DNA of 59,240 bases from Halomonas sp. 25-S5 (GCF_029889845.1 NZ_JARANV010000025.1:1-59240); one strand, 5' to 3'. Positions 11,326-21,169 are shown, numbered from the stretch's first letter. Notes: generated by a model from the letters alone, not told the origin. Program-made: numbers and translations.

Positions 11326-12267
11326 ATGGGCAAGATCGTGGTTTCCGAATTCATGGACGAGGGCGCTGTCGTCAGCCTCGAGGATCGCTTCGAGGTGGTC
11401 TTTGATCCCGGCCTGGTGGAGGATCGCCGGGCCCTGTTGGCGGCCGTGGCCGACGCCGAGGGCATCATCGTGCGCAACCGCACCCGGGTGGATGCCGAGC
11501 TGCTGGCCGCTGCGCCCCGCCTCAAGGTTGTGGGGCGCCTGGGCGTTGGGCTCGACAACATCGACCTGGCCGCTTGCGAGGCCCGGGGGGTGGCGGTCAA
11601 GCCGGCCCATGGCGGTAATGGTAGCTCGGTGGCCGAGTACGTGCTGACCGGTGCCCTGATGCTCCGTCGACAGGCCTACTTCGCCAGCGTTGCCATGTTG
11701 GCGGGGGAGTGGCCACGTCAGGCGCTGATTGGTCACGAGGTGGCCGGCTGTACATTGGGACTAGTGGGCTACGGTGCCATCGCTCGGGAAACCGCCAAAC
11801 GTGCCAGGGCCCTGGACATGACGGTGGCGGCATACGATCCCCACCTGTTGGCGGATGCCCCAGAATGGGCGGGCGTGACCCGTCACGAGAGACTGGACAC
11901 GTTGATCGCATCCGCCGATGTGGTCAGCCTCCACGTGCCGTTGACCGAGGCCACCCGCCATCTGATCGACGCCGCGGCTCTGACCCGGATGAAGCCCGAT
12001 GCTGTGCTGATCAATGCGGCCCGTGGCGGTACCGTTGACGAGGCTGCCCTAGCGGAGGTGCTGCGCCAGGGGCGCCTGGCAGGGGCCATGCTGGATGTCT
12101 TCGAGAAGGAGCCGTTGCCCGCCGGATCGGTGTTTGAGGGGGTCCCCAACCTCATCGTGACACCGCATATCGCCGGTGTCACCGAGGAATCCAACGCCCG
12201 CATCAGCGAGATGACGGCCCACAACGTCATGGGCGTCCTGACACGCACTGCGGAGGTGCACCAATGA
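11326..12267 (+). CDS. slcC: (S)-sulfolactate dehydrogenase
   Basis: A 313-residue NAD-dependent D-2-hydroxyacid dehydrogenase fold (SerA superfamily). The Rossmann motif is GLVGYGA (145-151) with an acidic residue (D171) after the second strand, favouring NAD. The catalytic set is R233 (in NAARGG), E262 (in FEKEP) and H281 (in TPHIAG). It lacks the C-terminal ACT domain of long phosphoglycerate dehydrogenases, and the neighbours argue against serine synthesis. As SlcC it oxidises (S)-sulfolactate to sulfopyruvate; with ComC this gives a net racemase feeding SuyAB. The start MGKIVVSEF follows GAGGAGAGG. It overlaps comC by 4 nt. Confidence 0.87.
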   Translation: MGKIVVSEFMDEGAVVSLEDRFEVVFDPGLVEDRRALLAAVADAEGIIVRNRTRVDAELLAAAPRLKVVGRLGVGLDNIDLAACEARGVAVKPAHGGNGSSVAEYVLTGALMLRRQAYFASVAMLAGEWPRQALIGHEVAGCTLGLVGYGAIARETAKRARALDMTVAAYDPHLLADAPEWAGVTRHERLDTLIASADVVSLHVPLTEATRHLIDAAALTRMKPDAVLINAARGGTVDEAALAEVLRQGRLAGAMLDVFEKEPLPAGSVFEGVPNLIVTPHIAGVTEESNARISEMTAHNVMGVLTRTAEVHQ

Positions 12268-13268
12268 GCGAGAGTGTCGAATTAGGGCTCGGTCAGGCCC
12301 GCGAGTTGGCCATGGCCGCAATGCGTGGCCGGGGCTTTGGCGAGGCCGAGGCGGCGGTCACCGTCGAGGCCCTTTTGGAGGCGGAGCAGGACGGCCTGCC
12401 CTCTCATGGATTGGCACGACTGCCATTCTATCTAGATCAGGCAGTCAGCGGTAAGGTCGACGCTCGAGCGGTACCACGCCTAGAGACTGATGGTGCCGTA
12501 GTGCGGGTGGACGCCTGCCATGGCCTGGCCTTTCCCGCGGTAGCTCAAGGGCTCGAGGTTGGCTATGAGTGTGTCGAGGGGTTAGGGGTGGCTGCGGTAG
12601 CCATTTCCTGCTCTCACCACTTCGGAGTCGCTGGTGCTCCGGTAGAAGCGGCTGCGCGGCGAGGCTACCTGGCGCTGGCTTTTAGCAATGCGCCTTCAGC
12701 CATGGCCCCTTGGGGGGGTAAACGGCCATTGTTCGGGACAAACCCCATTGCATTCGCTTGTCCGCGTAGAGGTTGTGACCCGCTGCTGATTGACCTTTCA
12801 CTGTCCAAGGTGGCCCGTGGCAAGGTGATGCTGGCAAAGAAACGTGGTGAACCCATTCCGGAGGGGTGGGCACTGGATCCTGACGGCCTGCCAACCTCCA
12901 GCCCGGATGCGGCAATTGCCGGCAGCATGGTACCCGCTGGTGACGCAAAAGGGGCGGCCCTAGCGCTGATGGTAGAATTGCTTACTGCAGGTCTAACAGG
13001 TAGCAATTTCGGCTTCCAGGCTAGTTCCTTCTTCGACGCCGATGGTGCGCCGCCTAGCATAGGACAACTGATTTTGTTGATGGATCCGAAGCGCTTCTCC
13101 TCAGGTTTCGTAGAACATGCAGAAACAATGTTCGAGGCGATGCTGGATCAGCCCGGTGTCCGGATACCAGGGGAGCGACGCTTCCGACTGCGTCGAGAGG
13201 GGCGTGTGCGGGTGGTGTTGTCCTCCAGCCTGCTGCGCGCCCTTGAAGCCCATGCTGCAGCATGCTGA
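12264..13268 (+). CDS. comC: (R)-sulfolactate dehydrogenase, Ldh2 family
   Basis: A 334-residue NAD(P)-dependent oxidoreductase of the malate/L-lactate dehydrogenase (Ldh2/YlbC) family, whose fold is unrelated to SlcC. The family motifs DGLPSHGLARLP (43-54) and ISCSHHFGVAG (114-124, active-site His) are present, as is APWGGKRPLFGTNPIAFACP. In sulfolactate degraders ComC reduces sulfopyruvate to (R)-sulfolactate, the enantiomer cleaved by SuyAB. ATGA overlap with slcC supports co-translation. Base composition of this gene is visibly less GC-rich than the flanking housekeeping genes. It converges with the LacI gene, only 4 nt away. Confidence 0.87.
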   Translation: MSESVELGLGQARELAMAAMRGRGFGEAEAAVTVEALLEAEQDGLPSHGLARLPFYLDQAVSGKVDARAVPRLETDGAVVRVDACHGLAFPAVAQGLEVGYECVEGLGVAAVAISCSHHFGVAGAPVEAAARRGYLALAFSNAPSAMAPWGGKRPLFGTNPIAFACPRRGCDPLLIDLSLSKVARGKVMLAKKRGEPIPEGWALDPDGLPTSSPDAAIAGSMVPAGDAKGAALALMVELLTAGLTGSNFGFQASSFFDADGAPPSIGQLILLMDPKRFSSGFVEHAETMFEAMLDQPGVRIPGERRFRLRREGRVRVVLSSSLLRALEAHAAAC

Positions 13269-13272
13269 GCGG

Positions 13273-14301
13273 CTAATCTTTCGTTGAAAGCTGGCCAGTC
13301 GACTCCCGGAATACAAGTGGGGCATCGAGCAGTTGGTGATGGGGGAGCATTTCGCCACTGATGCGAGCGATCAGCGCATCGGCCACTTGTTTGCCTATTT
13401 CGTTGGCCGGCACGGCGACCGTGGTCAACGGTGGTGTCATGAAACGCGCCTGAGGTAGGTCGTCGAAGCCGGTGATGGAAAGCTCGTCGGGGATGCGCAT
13501 TCCTACTCGCTGTGCGGCCAGCATGACTCCGAAGGCAAGGGTGTCATTGCCGCAGAGGATTGCGGTAGGCGGTGCGTCCAGTCCCATCAGGGTCTCGAAG
13601 GCCAGGACGCCCTCGGCGATACCATATTCCACCGTGACGATGCGTTCCGGTGGTGGGGCACAACCTGCCGCTTCGGTTTCCTGGAGAAAGCCCTCTAGAC
13701 GAGCGCGGGCTCGATCGTTGCCTGCAGTAGGAGCACTGACGATCGCGAGGCGACGGTGGCCCAACTGCAACAAGTGGTTTGCTAGGTTACGTGCCGGGAG
13801 CGTGTTATCGAAGCCGATGTTGGGCCAGTCAGGGTCATCCTCTGCGTGCCAGCAGCTCAGGAAGGGTAGACCTCGTCGCTGCAGCAGGGTCTGCACCCCT
13901 TGAAGGTGGTCATGTCCAATCAGCACGACGCCATCGATACCCTGCTGTACCAGAGTTCGCAGGGCCTGGAGCTCATCATCCAAGTCATAGCGATAGGTGG
14001 CGATCAACAGCCGGCAGTCGTGGCGCTTTAGCCGTTGTTCTAGGCTGTCAATCATGGCTCCGAAAATGGGATTGTCCAGCGTCGGGACGAGCGCCCCGAT
14101 GGCACCGATGCGCCTTGAGGCCAGTGCCCTAGCCGTGCCATCAGGGACATACCCGAGTCGGTCTATAGCGGAGTTGACGCGCTCGCGCAGCCGCTCGCTG
14201 ACATGGGGAGCCTCGTTGAGGACGCGCGATACCGATGCCGTTGAAACCCCGGCCTCTCGGGCCACATCACCCAACAACGTGCGCTGCACCTCCTTGCTCA
14301 T
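13273..14301 (-). CDS. hpsR: LacI-family regulator of the DHPS genes
   Basis: A 342-residue LacI/GalR-type repressor. The helix-turn-helix is at residues about 8-29 (LLGDVAREAGVSTASVSRVLNE), with a hinge helix near DGTARALASRR, then a periplasmic-binding-protein-like core (FDDLPQARFMTPPLTTV). It diverges from the TRAP operon. The palindrome TGTAAGCGCTTACA, of the form bound by LacI-family proteins, occurs upstream of that operon and again before hpsN. The DHPS cluster of Cupriavidus pinatubonensis is controlled by a LacI-type HpsR, so the assignment follows family plus context. The effector is probably DHPS or a product. Confidence 0.85.
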   Translation of the reverse strand: MSKEVQRTLLGDVAREAGVSTASVSRVLNEAPHVSERLRERVNSAIDRLGYVPDGTARALASRRIGAIGALVPTLDNPIFGAMIDSLEQRLKRHDCRLLIATYRYDLDDELQALRTLVQQGIDGVVLIGHDHLQGVQTLLQRRGLPFLSCWHAEDDPDWPNIGFDNTLPARNLANHLLQLGHRRLAIVSAPTAGNDRARARLEGFLQETEAAGCAPPPERIVTVEYGIAEGVLAFETLMGLDAPPTAILCGNDTLAFGVMLAAQRVGMRIPDELSITGFDDLPQARFMTPPLTTVAVPANEIGKQVADALIARISGEMLPHHQLLDAPLVFRESTGQLSTKD

Positions 14302-14412
14302 GATTCTGGCACCTCTTTAGTCTATGTGAATCAGTTAATTGTGCCGATAGAAGGACGAGGAAAATTTTTTCTGGACAAGTCATATAGATGAGTCTAGCTT
14401 GGAGTCATGGGC

Positions 14413-14426
14413 TGTAAGCGCTTACA
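14413..14426. promoter_or_regulatory. LacI-type operator upstream of the TRAP operon
   Basis: TGTAAGCGCTTACA is a perfect 14-bp palindrome with the central CG typical of LacI/GalR sites. It lies between divergent hpsR and the TRAP genes. A weak promoter (TGGACA at 14372-14377, 17-nt spacer, TAGCTT at 14395-14400) would place the operator just downstream of the transcription start. Confidence 0.75.
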
Positions 14427-14551
14427 AGTTACTTGCCGTCAGTATAGGTCTCCGTGGGGGATCGGCAAGCAGGCGCCGCACCCTGGACCGGTTGAGGCGC
14501 GCGGGGCCTCGCCGGGCAGACGACAACAATTTACCGTGAGAGGCACGCAAC

Positions 14552-14773
14552 ATGTCGGATTCACCACGCAAGGCAAGCGAGACCCTGGGTGGCCTGATAT
14601 GGCTGGCCATAGGTCTGTACGCTCTCTTCTTCCTCAACGTCGTCATGCAACGCTTCTTCCCGGGGATATACGACATTGCGTCGGCTCTGGAAGCGGCACT
14701 GCTGGTGGTCGCAACCGCCTTCTTCATCTCCGGATGTCTAAGGCTCGAATCACGACAATCCTCCACGCCATGA
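14552..14773 (+). CDS. Small membrane protein heading the TRAP operon
   Basis: A 73-residue protein with two predicted membrane segments (about residues 13-31 and 42-61), a short charged N-terminus and a polar tail. I do not recognise a family. It starts 125 nt after the LacI operator and ends 46 nt before the TRAP receptor gene, so it is likely the first cistron of the inducible operon. It is too short to be a DctQ protein, and a normal DctQ gene is present downstream. It may be an accessory subunit of the transporter, or simply co-transcribed. Confidence 0.6.
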   Translation: MSDSPRKASETLGGLIWLAIGLYALFFLNVVMQRFFPGIYDIASALEAALLVVATAFFISGCLRLESRQSSTP

Positions 14774-14819
14774 CCCTGAGTCTGGCCAAGCATTAACAAC
14801 AATTCTGAGGAGCAAGCCC

Positions 14820-16004
14820 ATGTCACCTTTCAAGAAACCGTTTTTCCAAGACCTCGATACCACTGGTGGGCCCTCTCGGCCTGAGCGCCGACAGTTCATG
14901 GGTGCCGTGGCTCGCTACGGCTTCAGCGCCGCGGTGATCGGTGCCGCCGGCGGCACCCTGTTCTCCGAGCAGGCCATGGCCCAGACGTCCCAGGAGGAGA
15001 GCGAGCGCGCCGCCGCTGCCGAGGTCACCCTGACGCTGGCCACCGGCTATACCCTGGGGTCTTCCCGGGCCTATCCGATCATGCAGCTCAACTTCAAGGA
15101 GAACCTGCAGAACTTCACCGGCGGCCGGCTCTACGTCAAGCTGGCACCGGGTGGGCAGCTTGGTGCTGGCGGGGACCTGGTGAGCAAGGTGCAGAACGGT
15201 ACCATCGCCATAGCGCAGCATTCTATCTCCAACCTTTCCCCGTTCGCCCCCGAGGTCGACCTGATCAACATCCCCTACTGGTGTGGCGATAACCAGCGCC
15301 TGGTCAACCTGGTGACCTCCGATAGCTGGCGCGATGTGGTCCACCACAAGGTGGAGGAGCGTGGCTTCAAGGTGCTGAGCTACGTCTGCATCGATCCGCG
15401 CACCGTGGCGGTGCGTAAAGGCCTGCTCGACGGTCCGGTGCGGACCCCCGAGGACATCGCCGGTATCAAGTTCCGGGTGCCGTCCTCGGCGATCCTGCAG
15501 AAGGTCTATCGCCTGGCCGGCGCGAACCCCACACCGGTGGCCTGGGGCGAGACCACCTCGGCGATTCAGCAAGGCGTCGCCGATGCCCTGGATCCCAGCG
15601 TTCAGGCGTTGCTGGTGTTCGGCTTCACCGACATCCTGGCCAGCATCTCCACCATCCAGTCGGTCCCCGACGCCCAGGTCTATACCTGTAACAAGAAATG
15701 GTTCGATGCCCAGCCCGCCGAGATTCAGGAGGGCATCCTCCAGGCCGCCGATGTCACCTTCCGCGAGAACCTGGCCAAGGTGCCGGCGGCGCGGGCCTAT
15801 GCCTACTTCCAGATGCGCCAGGCCGGGGTCGAGATCTATTCGCCCACCGAGGACGAGCTCGCCCAGTGGAAGGCGCGCTGCGGCCACCAGTTGCCGGCCT
15901 GGGACGACACCAAGCGCGAGCTGGCCGGCTCCCTGGAAGTATTCGATGAATTGCTGGCGGCTACGGAGGTGTCGAATGGCTACTACGTCGACAACAACGC
16001 CTAA
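14820..16004 (+). CDS. TRAP transporter receptor with Tat signal (DctP type)
   Basis: A 394-residue solute-binding protein of the DctP family. The N-terminus carries a twin-arginine motif, RRQFMG (residues 23-28), then a hydrophobic stretch and AMA-Q (cleavage near residue 54), so export by Tat is predicted. Binding-fold landmarks include GGRLYVKLAPGGQLG near residue 101 and VRTPEDIAGIKFRVP near residue 206, with the Arg that usually holds an organic-acid carboxylate. It is followed by DctQ- and DctM-type subunits. DHPS is the inferred ligand because hpsNOP follow and Ruegeria pomeroyi uses a TRAP system (HpsKLM) for DHPS. Confidence 0.86.
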   Translation: MSPFKKPFFQDLDTTGGPSRPERRQFMGAVARYGFSAAVIGAAGGTLFSEQAMAQTSQEESERAAAAEVTLTLATGYTLGSSRAYPIMQLNFKENLQNFTGGRLYVKLAPGGQLGAGGDLVSKVQNGTIAIAQHSISNLSPFAPEVDLINIPYWCGDNQRLVNLVTSDSWRDVVHHKVEERGFKVLSYVCIDPRTVAVRKGLLDGPVRTPEDIAGIKFRVPSSAILQKVYRLAGANPTPVAWGETTSAIQQGVADALDPSVQALLVFGFTDILASISTIQSVPDAQVYTCNKKWFDAQPAEIQEGILQAADVTFRENLAKVPAARAYAYFQMRQAGVEIYSPTEDELAQWKARCGHQLPAWDDTKRELAGSLEVFDELLAATEVSNGYYVDNNA

Positions 16005-16539
16005 GAAGGATGCCTGGCATGCCTTCCGCCTGCGTTGCGATCGCATCGATCGCAAGAGCGAACGCTGGTTGCTGCTGACTTTTTATGCGCTGATCATCTT
16101 GACGGTTGCCATTGAAGTCATCCGCCGATTTTTGCTGGATTATTCCTCCGTATGGGGGGAGGAACTGGCTCGCTACTCCTTCATCTACCTTGCCTGGATC
16201 GCCGCAGCCGCGGCGGTCCGTGACCGCGCCCACATTCGTATCGATGTGCTGGTCAATCTCGGCGGCCCGAAGATGAAGCGACTGGGCTGGTGGCTCTCGG
16301 ACATTGCCACACTGGTGCTGGCGGTATGGGCGTTGTGGCTGTCGATCTCACCGGTGCTGACATCGTTGAACTTCGGTTCGGTGACCCCCGGGCTGCGCCT
16401 CTCTCAGGCTATTTTCCTTATGGCGATCCCGATCGGCTTCCTGCTGATCGCATCCCGGGTGGTGCAGACGATGCTGGCGGACATCCGTCGCATGCGGCGC
16501 GGTGAACCGCCCTTCGATGGCCACAAGTTGTTTGACTGA
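15976..16539 (+). CDS. TRAP transporter small membrane subunit (DctQ type)
   Basis: A 187-residue four-helix membrane protein. The start at 15976 is set by GGAGGT six bases upstream, so the gene overlaps the receptor gene by 29 nt; later ATGs lack a ribosome site. The family motif around residues 48-75 (SVWGEELARYSFIYLAWIAAA followed by RDRAHIRID) is clear. DctQ scaffolds the DctM permease and docks the receptor. The dctM-like gene begins 11 nt downstream. Confidence 0.87.
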   Translation: MATTSTTTPKKDAWHAFRLRCDRIDRKSERWLLLTFYALIILTVAIEVIRRFLLDYSSVWGEELARYSFIYLAWIAAAAAVRDRAHIRIDVLVNLGGPKMKRLGWWLSDIATLVLAVWALWLSISPVLTSLNFGSVTPGLRLSQAIFLMAIPIGFLLIASRVVQTMLADIRRMRRGEPPFDGHKLFD

Positions 16540-16550
16540 GGAGGTCCGCT

Positions 16551-17858
16551 ATGGAGTTTATGACGATTGGGCAGGCCACCGCGGATCTGGGCTGGACCTT
16601 CTATGGGCCCCTGCTGGCCCTGGTCGGGCTGATCGTGCTGGGGGTGCCGATCTGGGTGGCCATCGGCCTGGGTTCTTTGGGCATGCTGACGATGACCGAG
16701 ACCCTGCCATTGTCGGTGTTCGGCGAGTCATTGTTCGAAGGCATCAACGCCTTCGCACTGATCGCCGTGCCGTTGTTCATCTTAACCGGCGATGCCCTGG
16801 TGCGCTCGGGACTCTCGGACAAGCTGCTCGATGTGGCCGAAGCCAGCGTCGGCGGCATGCGAACAGGGCTCGGCAGTTCTACGACCCTTGGCTGCGGTTT
16901 CTTCGCCTGCATCTCCGGCTCCGACGCCGCCGGGGCGGCAGCAGTGGGACGCATGACCATCCATCGCCTGGTGGAGCGAGGTTATCCCTTGCCGGCTGCC
17001 TGTGCGCTGGTGGCCTCCGGGGCCTGTACCGGTATCCTGATCCCGCCATCGATTGCTTATATCGTGATGGGTCTGGTGCTCGGAATGTCGGTTTCGACGC
17101 TATTCCTGGCGGCTGCCATCCCCGGGGTGCTGGTGATGCTCTCGGTGATGACTACCAACGTGGTGCTCAATCGCCTCTATGGTTTCGAAGGAGATCGGGC
17201 GCCTTTCTCCTGGCGTCGTTGGGCCTCCACGGTATGGGATGCCCGCTGGGCACTGTTCGTGCCGGTGGTGATTCTGGGGGGGATCTATTCGGGGATCTTT
17301 ACCCCGACCGAGGCGGCGTCGGTGGCCGTGGTGGTGGTCGTGCTGATAGGCATCCACCAGGGGCGCCTGACCCTCGGTGATATTCCTCGAATGCTGGAGT
17401 CTTCGGCACGGGTCTGCGGCGTTATCGTGCCGATCATCGCCGTGTCGCTGCCTCTCGCCCAGACGCTGGCTAGCCTGGACATTCCACAGACTCTGGTTGG
17501 TGGTATAGGCGGCCTCACTGAGTCTCCCATTCTCATAATCCTGATGATGATTGGCATTCTGGTTCTGGCGGGATGCGTAATGGAAACTACGCCCAACATC
17601 GTGATCTTGTCGCCATTACTGCTACCAGTGGCTCTAAGCGTGGGGATGAACGAATTCCATTTCGCGATCTTGATGGTGACCACCCTGGGCTTGGGGTTTA
17701 TCACGCCACCCTTGGGGCTTAATCTCTTCGTGGTTTCGGGATTGACGGGAAGCTCAGTGTTGGCCATTGCACGCTACGCCTTCCCCTTCGTACTGGGCAT
17801 GCTGCTGGTGGTACTATTGATTGCCTTCGTGCCTTGGCTATCGACCTGGTGGTTGTAG
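16551..17858 (+). CDS. TRAP transporter large permease (DctM type)
   Basis: A 435-residue permease with about 12 membrane helices that couples sodium flow to substrate uptake. TRAP-M landmarks include FALIAVPLFILTGDALVRSG near residue 64, GCGFFACISGSDAAGAAAVG near residue 115, and PPSIAYIVMG near residue 165. Just before the ATG is GAGGAGG. It ends the TRAP operon; a 222-nt gap with the second LacI operator separates it from hpsN, so hpsN may have its own start of transcription. Confidence 0.9.
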   Translation: MEFMTIGQATADLGWTFYGPLLALVGLIVLGVPIWVAIGLGSLGMLTMTETLPLSVFGESLFEGINAFALIAVPLFILTGDALVRSGLSDKLLDVAEASVGGMRTGLGSSTTLGCGFFACISGSDAAGAAAVGRMTIHRLVERGYPLPAACALVASGACTGILIPPSIAYIVMGLVLGMSVSTLFLAAAIPGVLVMLSVMTTNVVLNRLYGFEGDRAPFSWRRWASTVWDARWALFVPVVILGGIYSGIFTPTEAASVAVVVVVLIGIHQGRLTLGDIPRMLESSARVCGVIVPIIAVSLPLAQTLASLDIPQTLVGGIGGLTESPILIILMMIGILVLAGCVMETTPNIVILSPLLLPVALSVGMNEFHFAILMVTTLGLGFITPPLGLNLFVVSGLTGSSVLAIARYAFPFVLGMLLVVLLIAFVPWLSTWWL

Positions 17859-17904
17859 GTCCCGAGGAGGTTCTCATCATTAGAGGTTGATTGATTAACC
17901 ATAT

Positions 17905-17918
17905 TGTAAGCGCTTACA
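17905..17918. promoter_or_regulatory. LacI-type operator upstream of hpsN
   Basis: This second copy of TGTAAGCGCTTACA is identical over all 14 bases to the one at 14413-14426. It lies in the 222-nt gap between the DctM-type gene and hpsN, about 160 nt before the hpsN ATG. TTGATT hexamers just upstream (17887-17896 region) could be -35 elements. Confidence 0.75.
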
Positions 17919-18047
17919 TAGTCGGTATGGCGACGTGAATGCTGCCCTGGTAATGCGAGCGAGGTGTCGCGACACGCCAGGGCAGGGTATGGCAGAAGTA
18001 TCGTGGCCGACCCGCCCTTAAATCCGAGCCCATCCGGGCGTCGGTGA

Positions 18048-19394
<1,347 letters not shown>

Positions 19395-19395
19395 G

Positions 19396-20157
19396 ATGCA
19401 GCCAGCCTTCGATCTCGACGGCCGTGTTGCCCTGGTCACCGGGGGCAGCAGCGGCCTGGGGCGGGCCATGGCCGAGGCCCTGGCCGCTGCGGGCGCCAGG
19501 GTAGTCGTCGCCGCCCGGCGGCGTGAGGCCCTGGAAGCGAGCGTGGCGGCGATCGAAGAGGAGGGCGGCCAGGCGGCCGCCCTCGTCGCCGACCTCGCCG
19601 ACCCCGCTGCCCTGAATGAGGTCGCTCGACGGGCGGCCGAACCCTTCGGCACGGTGGCCATCCTGGTCAATGCCGCTGGCGTCAACCTGCGTCAGCCCAT
19701 CGAGGAGGTCGACCTGGCCGCCTGGCAACTGACCCTGCAGCTGCACCTGGGCACCCCCTTCTTCCTGTCCCAGGCCCTGGTGCCGGGCATGCGAGGGCTG
19801 GGGTACGGGCGCATCATCAACCTGGCCTCGCTGCAGTCCCAGCGGGCCTTTCCCGACAGCGCGCCTTACGGCGCCGGCAAGGGTGGCATCGTGCAGCTGA
19901 CCCGCGCCATGGCAGAGGCCTGGTCCCGTGATGGCATCAACGCCAATGCCATCGCCCCTGGGTTCTTCCCTACCGAGCTCACGGCGCCGGTGTTCGACGA
20001 CCCGGCTTCGGCCGAGACCCTGGCCGGCCGCACCGCCATCGGCCGCAACGGCTCCCTGGCCGACATCGCCGGCCCCACGGTCTTCCTGGCCTCCCCCGCG
20101 TCCGGCTATGTCACCGGTCAGACGCTCTACGTCGACGGCGGCTTTACCGCCAAGTGA
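19396..20157 (+). CDS. hpsO: DHPS 2-dehydrogenase, short-chain dehydrogenase
   Basis: A 253-residue classical SDR. It has TGGSSGLG (15-22) for cofactor, NAAG (92-95), and a catalytic set Ser145, Tyr158 and Lys162 (YGAGK). Basic residues after the second strand (ARR, 40-42) hint at NADP use. In C. pinatubonensis HpsO and HpsP are dehydrogenases acting at C2 of DHPS that together interconvert its enantiomers. GAGGAGG at the end of hpsN serves as ribosome site, so the two are coupled. Which gene is O and which P is by analogy in family and order. Confidence 0.82.
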   Translation: MQPAFDLDGRVALVTGGSSGLGRAMAEALAAAGARVVVAARRREALEASVAAIEEEGGQAAALVADLADPAALNEVARRAAEPFGTVAILVNAAGVNLRQPIEEVDLAAWQLTLQLHLGTPFFLSQALVPGMRGLGYGRIINLASLQSQRAFPDSAPYGAGKGGIVQLTRAMAEAWSRDGINANAIAPGFFPTELTAPVFDDPASAETLAGRTAIGRNGSLADIAGPTVFLASPASGYVTGQTLYVDGGFTAK

Positions 20158-20182
20158 ATTCACAACACAAGGAAATCATATC

Positions 20183-21169
20183 ATGCAAGCGCTCTATTAT
20201 ATCGGGCCGGAACGGCTCGAACTGCGCGAGACCGAGGAGGCCCCGCTGACTCCGGGCGAGTCCCGGGTGCGTATCCTGGCCACCGGCATCTGTGGCTCCG
20301 ACCTGCATGCCTTCCACGGACATGATCCGCGCCGCCAGCCGCCGCTGATCCTCGGCCATGAGGCCGCCGGCGAGGTGGTGGAGGGGGCCCTGGCCGGCAA
20401 GCGCGTGACCATGAACCCGCTGATCGTCTGCGGCCACTGTGACTACTGTCTCGAGGGACGCCAGAACCTCTGCAGCAATCGCACTATGATCGGCATGACC
20501 CGCCCCGGGAGCTTCGCCCAGACACTGACCATCCCCGATCACTGCCTGATCGAGTTGCCCGATTCCCTGCCCGCCGTGGCGGCGGCACTGACCGAGCCGG
20601 CGGCCACCGCGCTTCACGGCATCAACCGGCTCGAGCGGTTCCTGTCCAGGCCACTCTCCGAGGCTCGGGTACTGGTGATCGGTGCCGGCGCAGTGGGTCT
20701 GCTGGTCGGACTGATCCTGCGCCACAAGGGAGTGCGCCACCTGCAACTCGCCGACACCAACCCGCTGCGCAGGCATACCGCCGAGCAGGCCGGGCTCGCG
20801 TCTTTTGACCCTCTGGACGAGCCAACGGAAGAGGATGCCTTCGAGGCCGTCTTTGATTGCGTCGGGGCGGCGCCCACCCGGGATGTGGCCGTGCGCTCCG
20901 TGCGACCCGGCGGAGCCATCATGCACCTCGGGCTGCAAGATAACGAGGGTGGACTCGACACCCGGGCTATCACCCTCAAGGAAGTGACCTTCCTCGGCGC
21001 CTACACCTACACACCTACTGACCTGCGGGCCACCGTCGACCTGCTGGATTCGCAAGCGCTCGGTCCCCTTGGCTGGGTTGAGGTGCGCCGACTTGATGAA
21101 GGGGCTGCCGCTTTCGCCGAACTAGTCGCAGGCCGTACCTCTGCGGCCAAGGTAATCCTGGAACCCTGA
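20183..21169 (+). CDS. hpsP: DHPS 2-dehydrogenase, zinc alcohol dehydrogenase
   Basis: A 328-residue medium-chain, zinc-dependent dehydrogenase. Catalytic zinc ligands are C37 (GICGSD) and H59-E60 (LGHEAAGE); the structural zinc site has C83, C86, C89 and C97. The Rossmann motif is VIGAGAVG near residue 166. The start MQALYYIGPERLEL follows AAGGAAA; the longer in-frame ORF overlaps hpsO and is rejected. Its likely partner is HpsO: opposite stereospecificity at C2 would let both enantiomers of DHPS reach HpsN. A sorbitol/threonine-type dehydrogenase is the generic alternative. Confidence 0.82.
   Translation: MQALYYIGPERLELRETEEAPLTPGESRVRILATGICGSDLHAFHGHDPRRQPPLILGHEAAGEVVEGALAGKRVTMNPLIVCGHCDYCLEGRQNLCSNRTMIGMTRPGSFAQTLTIPDHCLIELPDSLPAVAAALTEPAATALHGINRLERFLSRPLSEARVLVIGAGAVGLLVGLILRHKGVRHLQLADTNPLRRHTAEQAGLASFDPLDEPTEEDAFEAVFDCVGAAPTRDVAVRSVRPGGAIMHLGLQDNEGGLDTRAITLKEVTFLGAYTYTPTDLRATVDLLDSQALGPLGWVEVRRLDEGAAAFAELVAGRTSAAKVILEP

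Noticed and set aside
11326..12267. Annotating this gene as phosphoglycerate dehydrogenase (serA)
   Set aside because: It is short, has no ACT domain, and is coupled to comC beside suyAB, which fits SlcC.
10741..12267. slcC as a 508-codon ORF starting inside the TctA-type gene
   Set aside because: The upstream part overlaps the TctB-type gene in another frame; the SerA-type fold begins at 11326 behind GAGGAGAGG.
15583..16539. DctQ-type gene as a 318-codon ORF
   Set aside because: The first 131 codons overlap the receptor gene in another frame; GGAGGT directly before the ATG at 15976 fixes the start.
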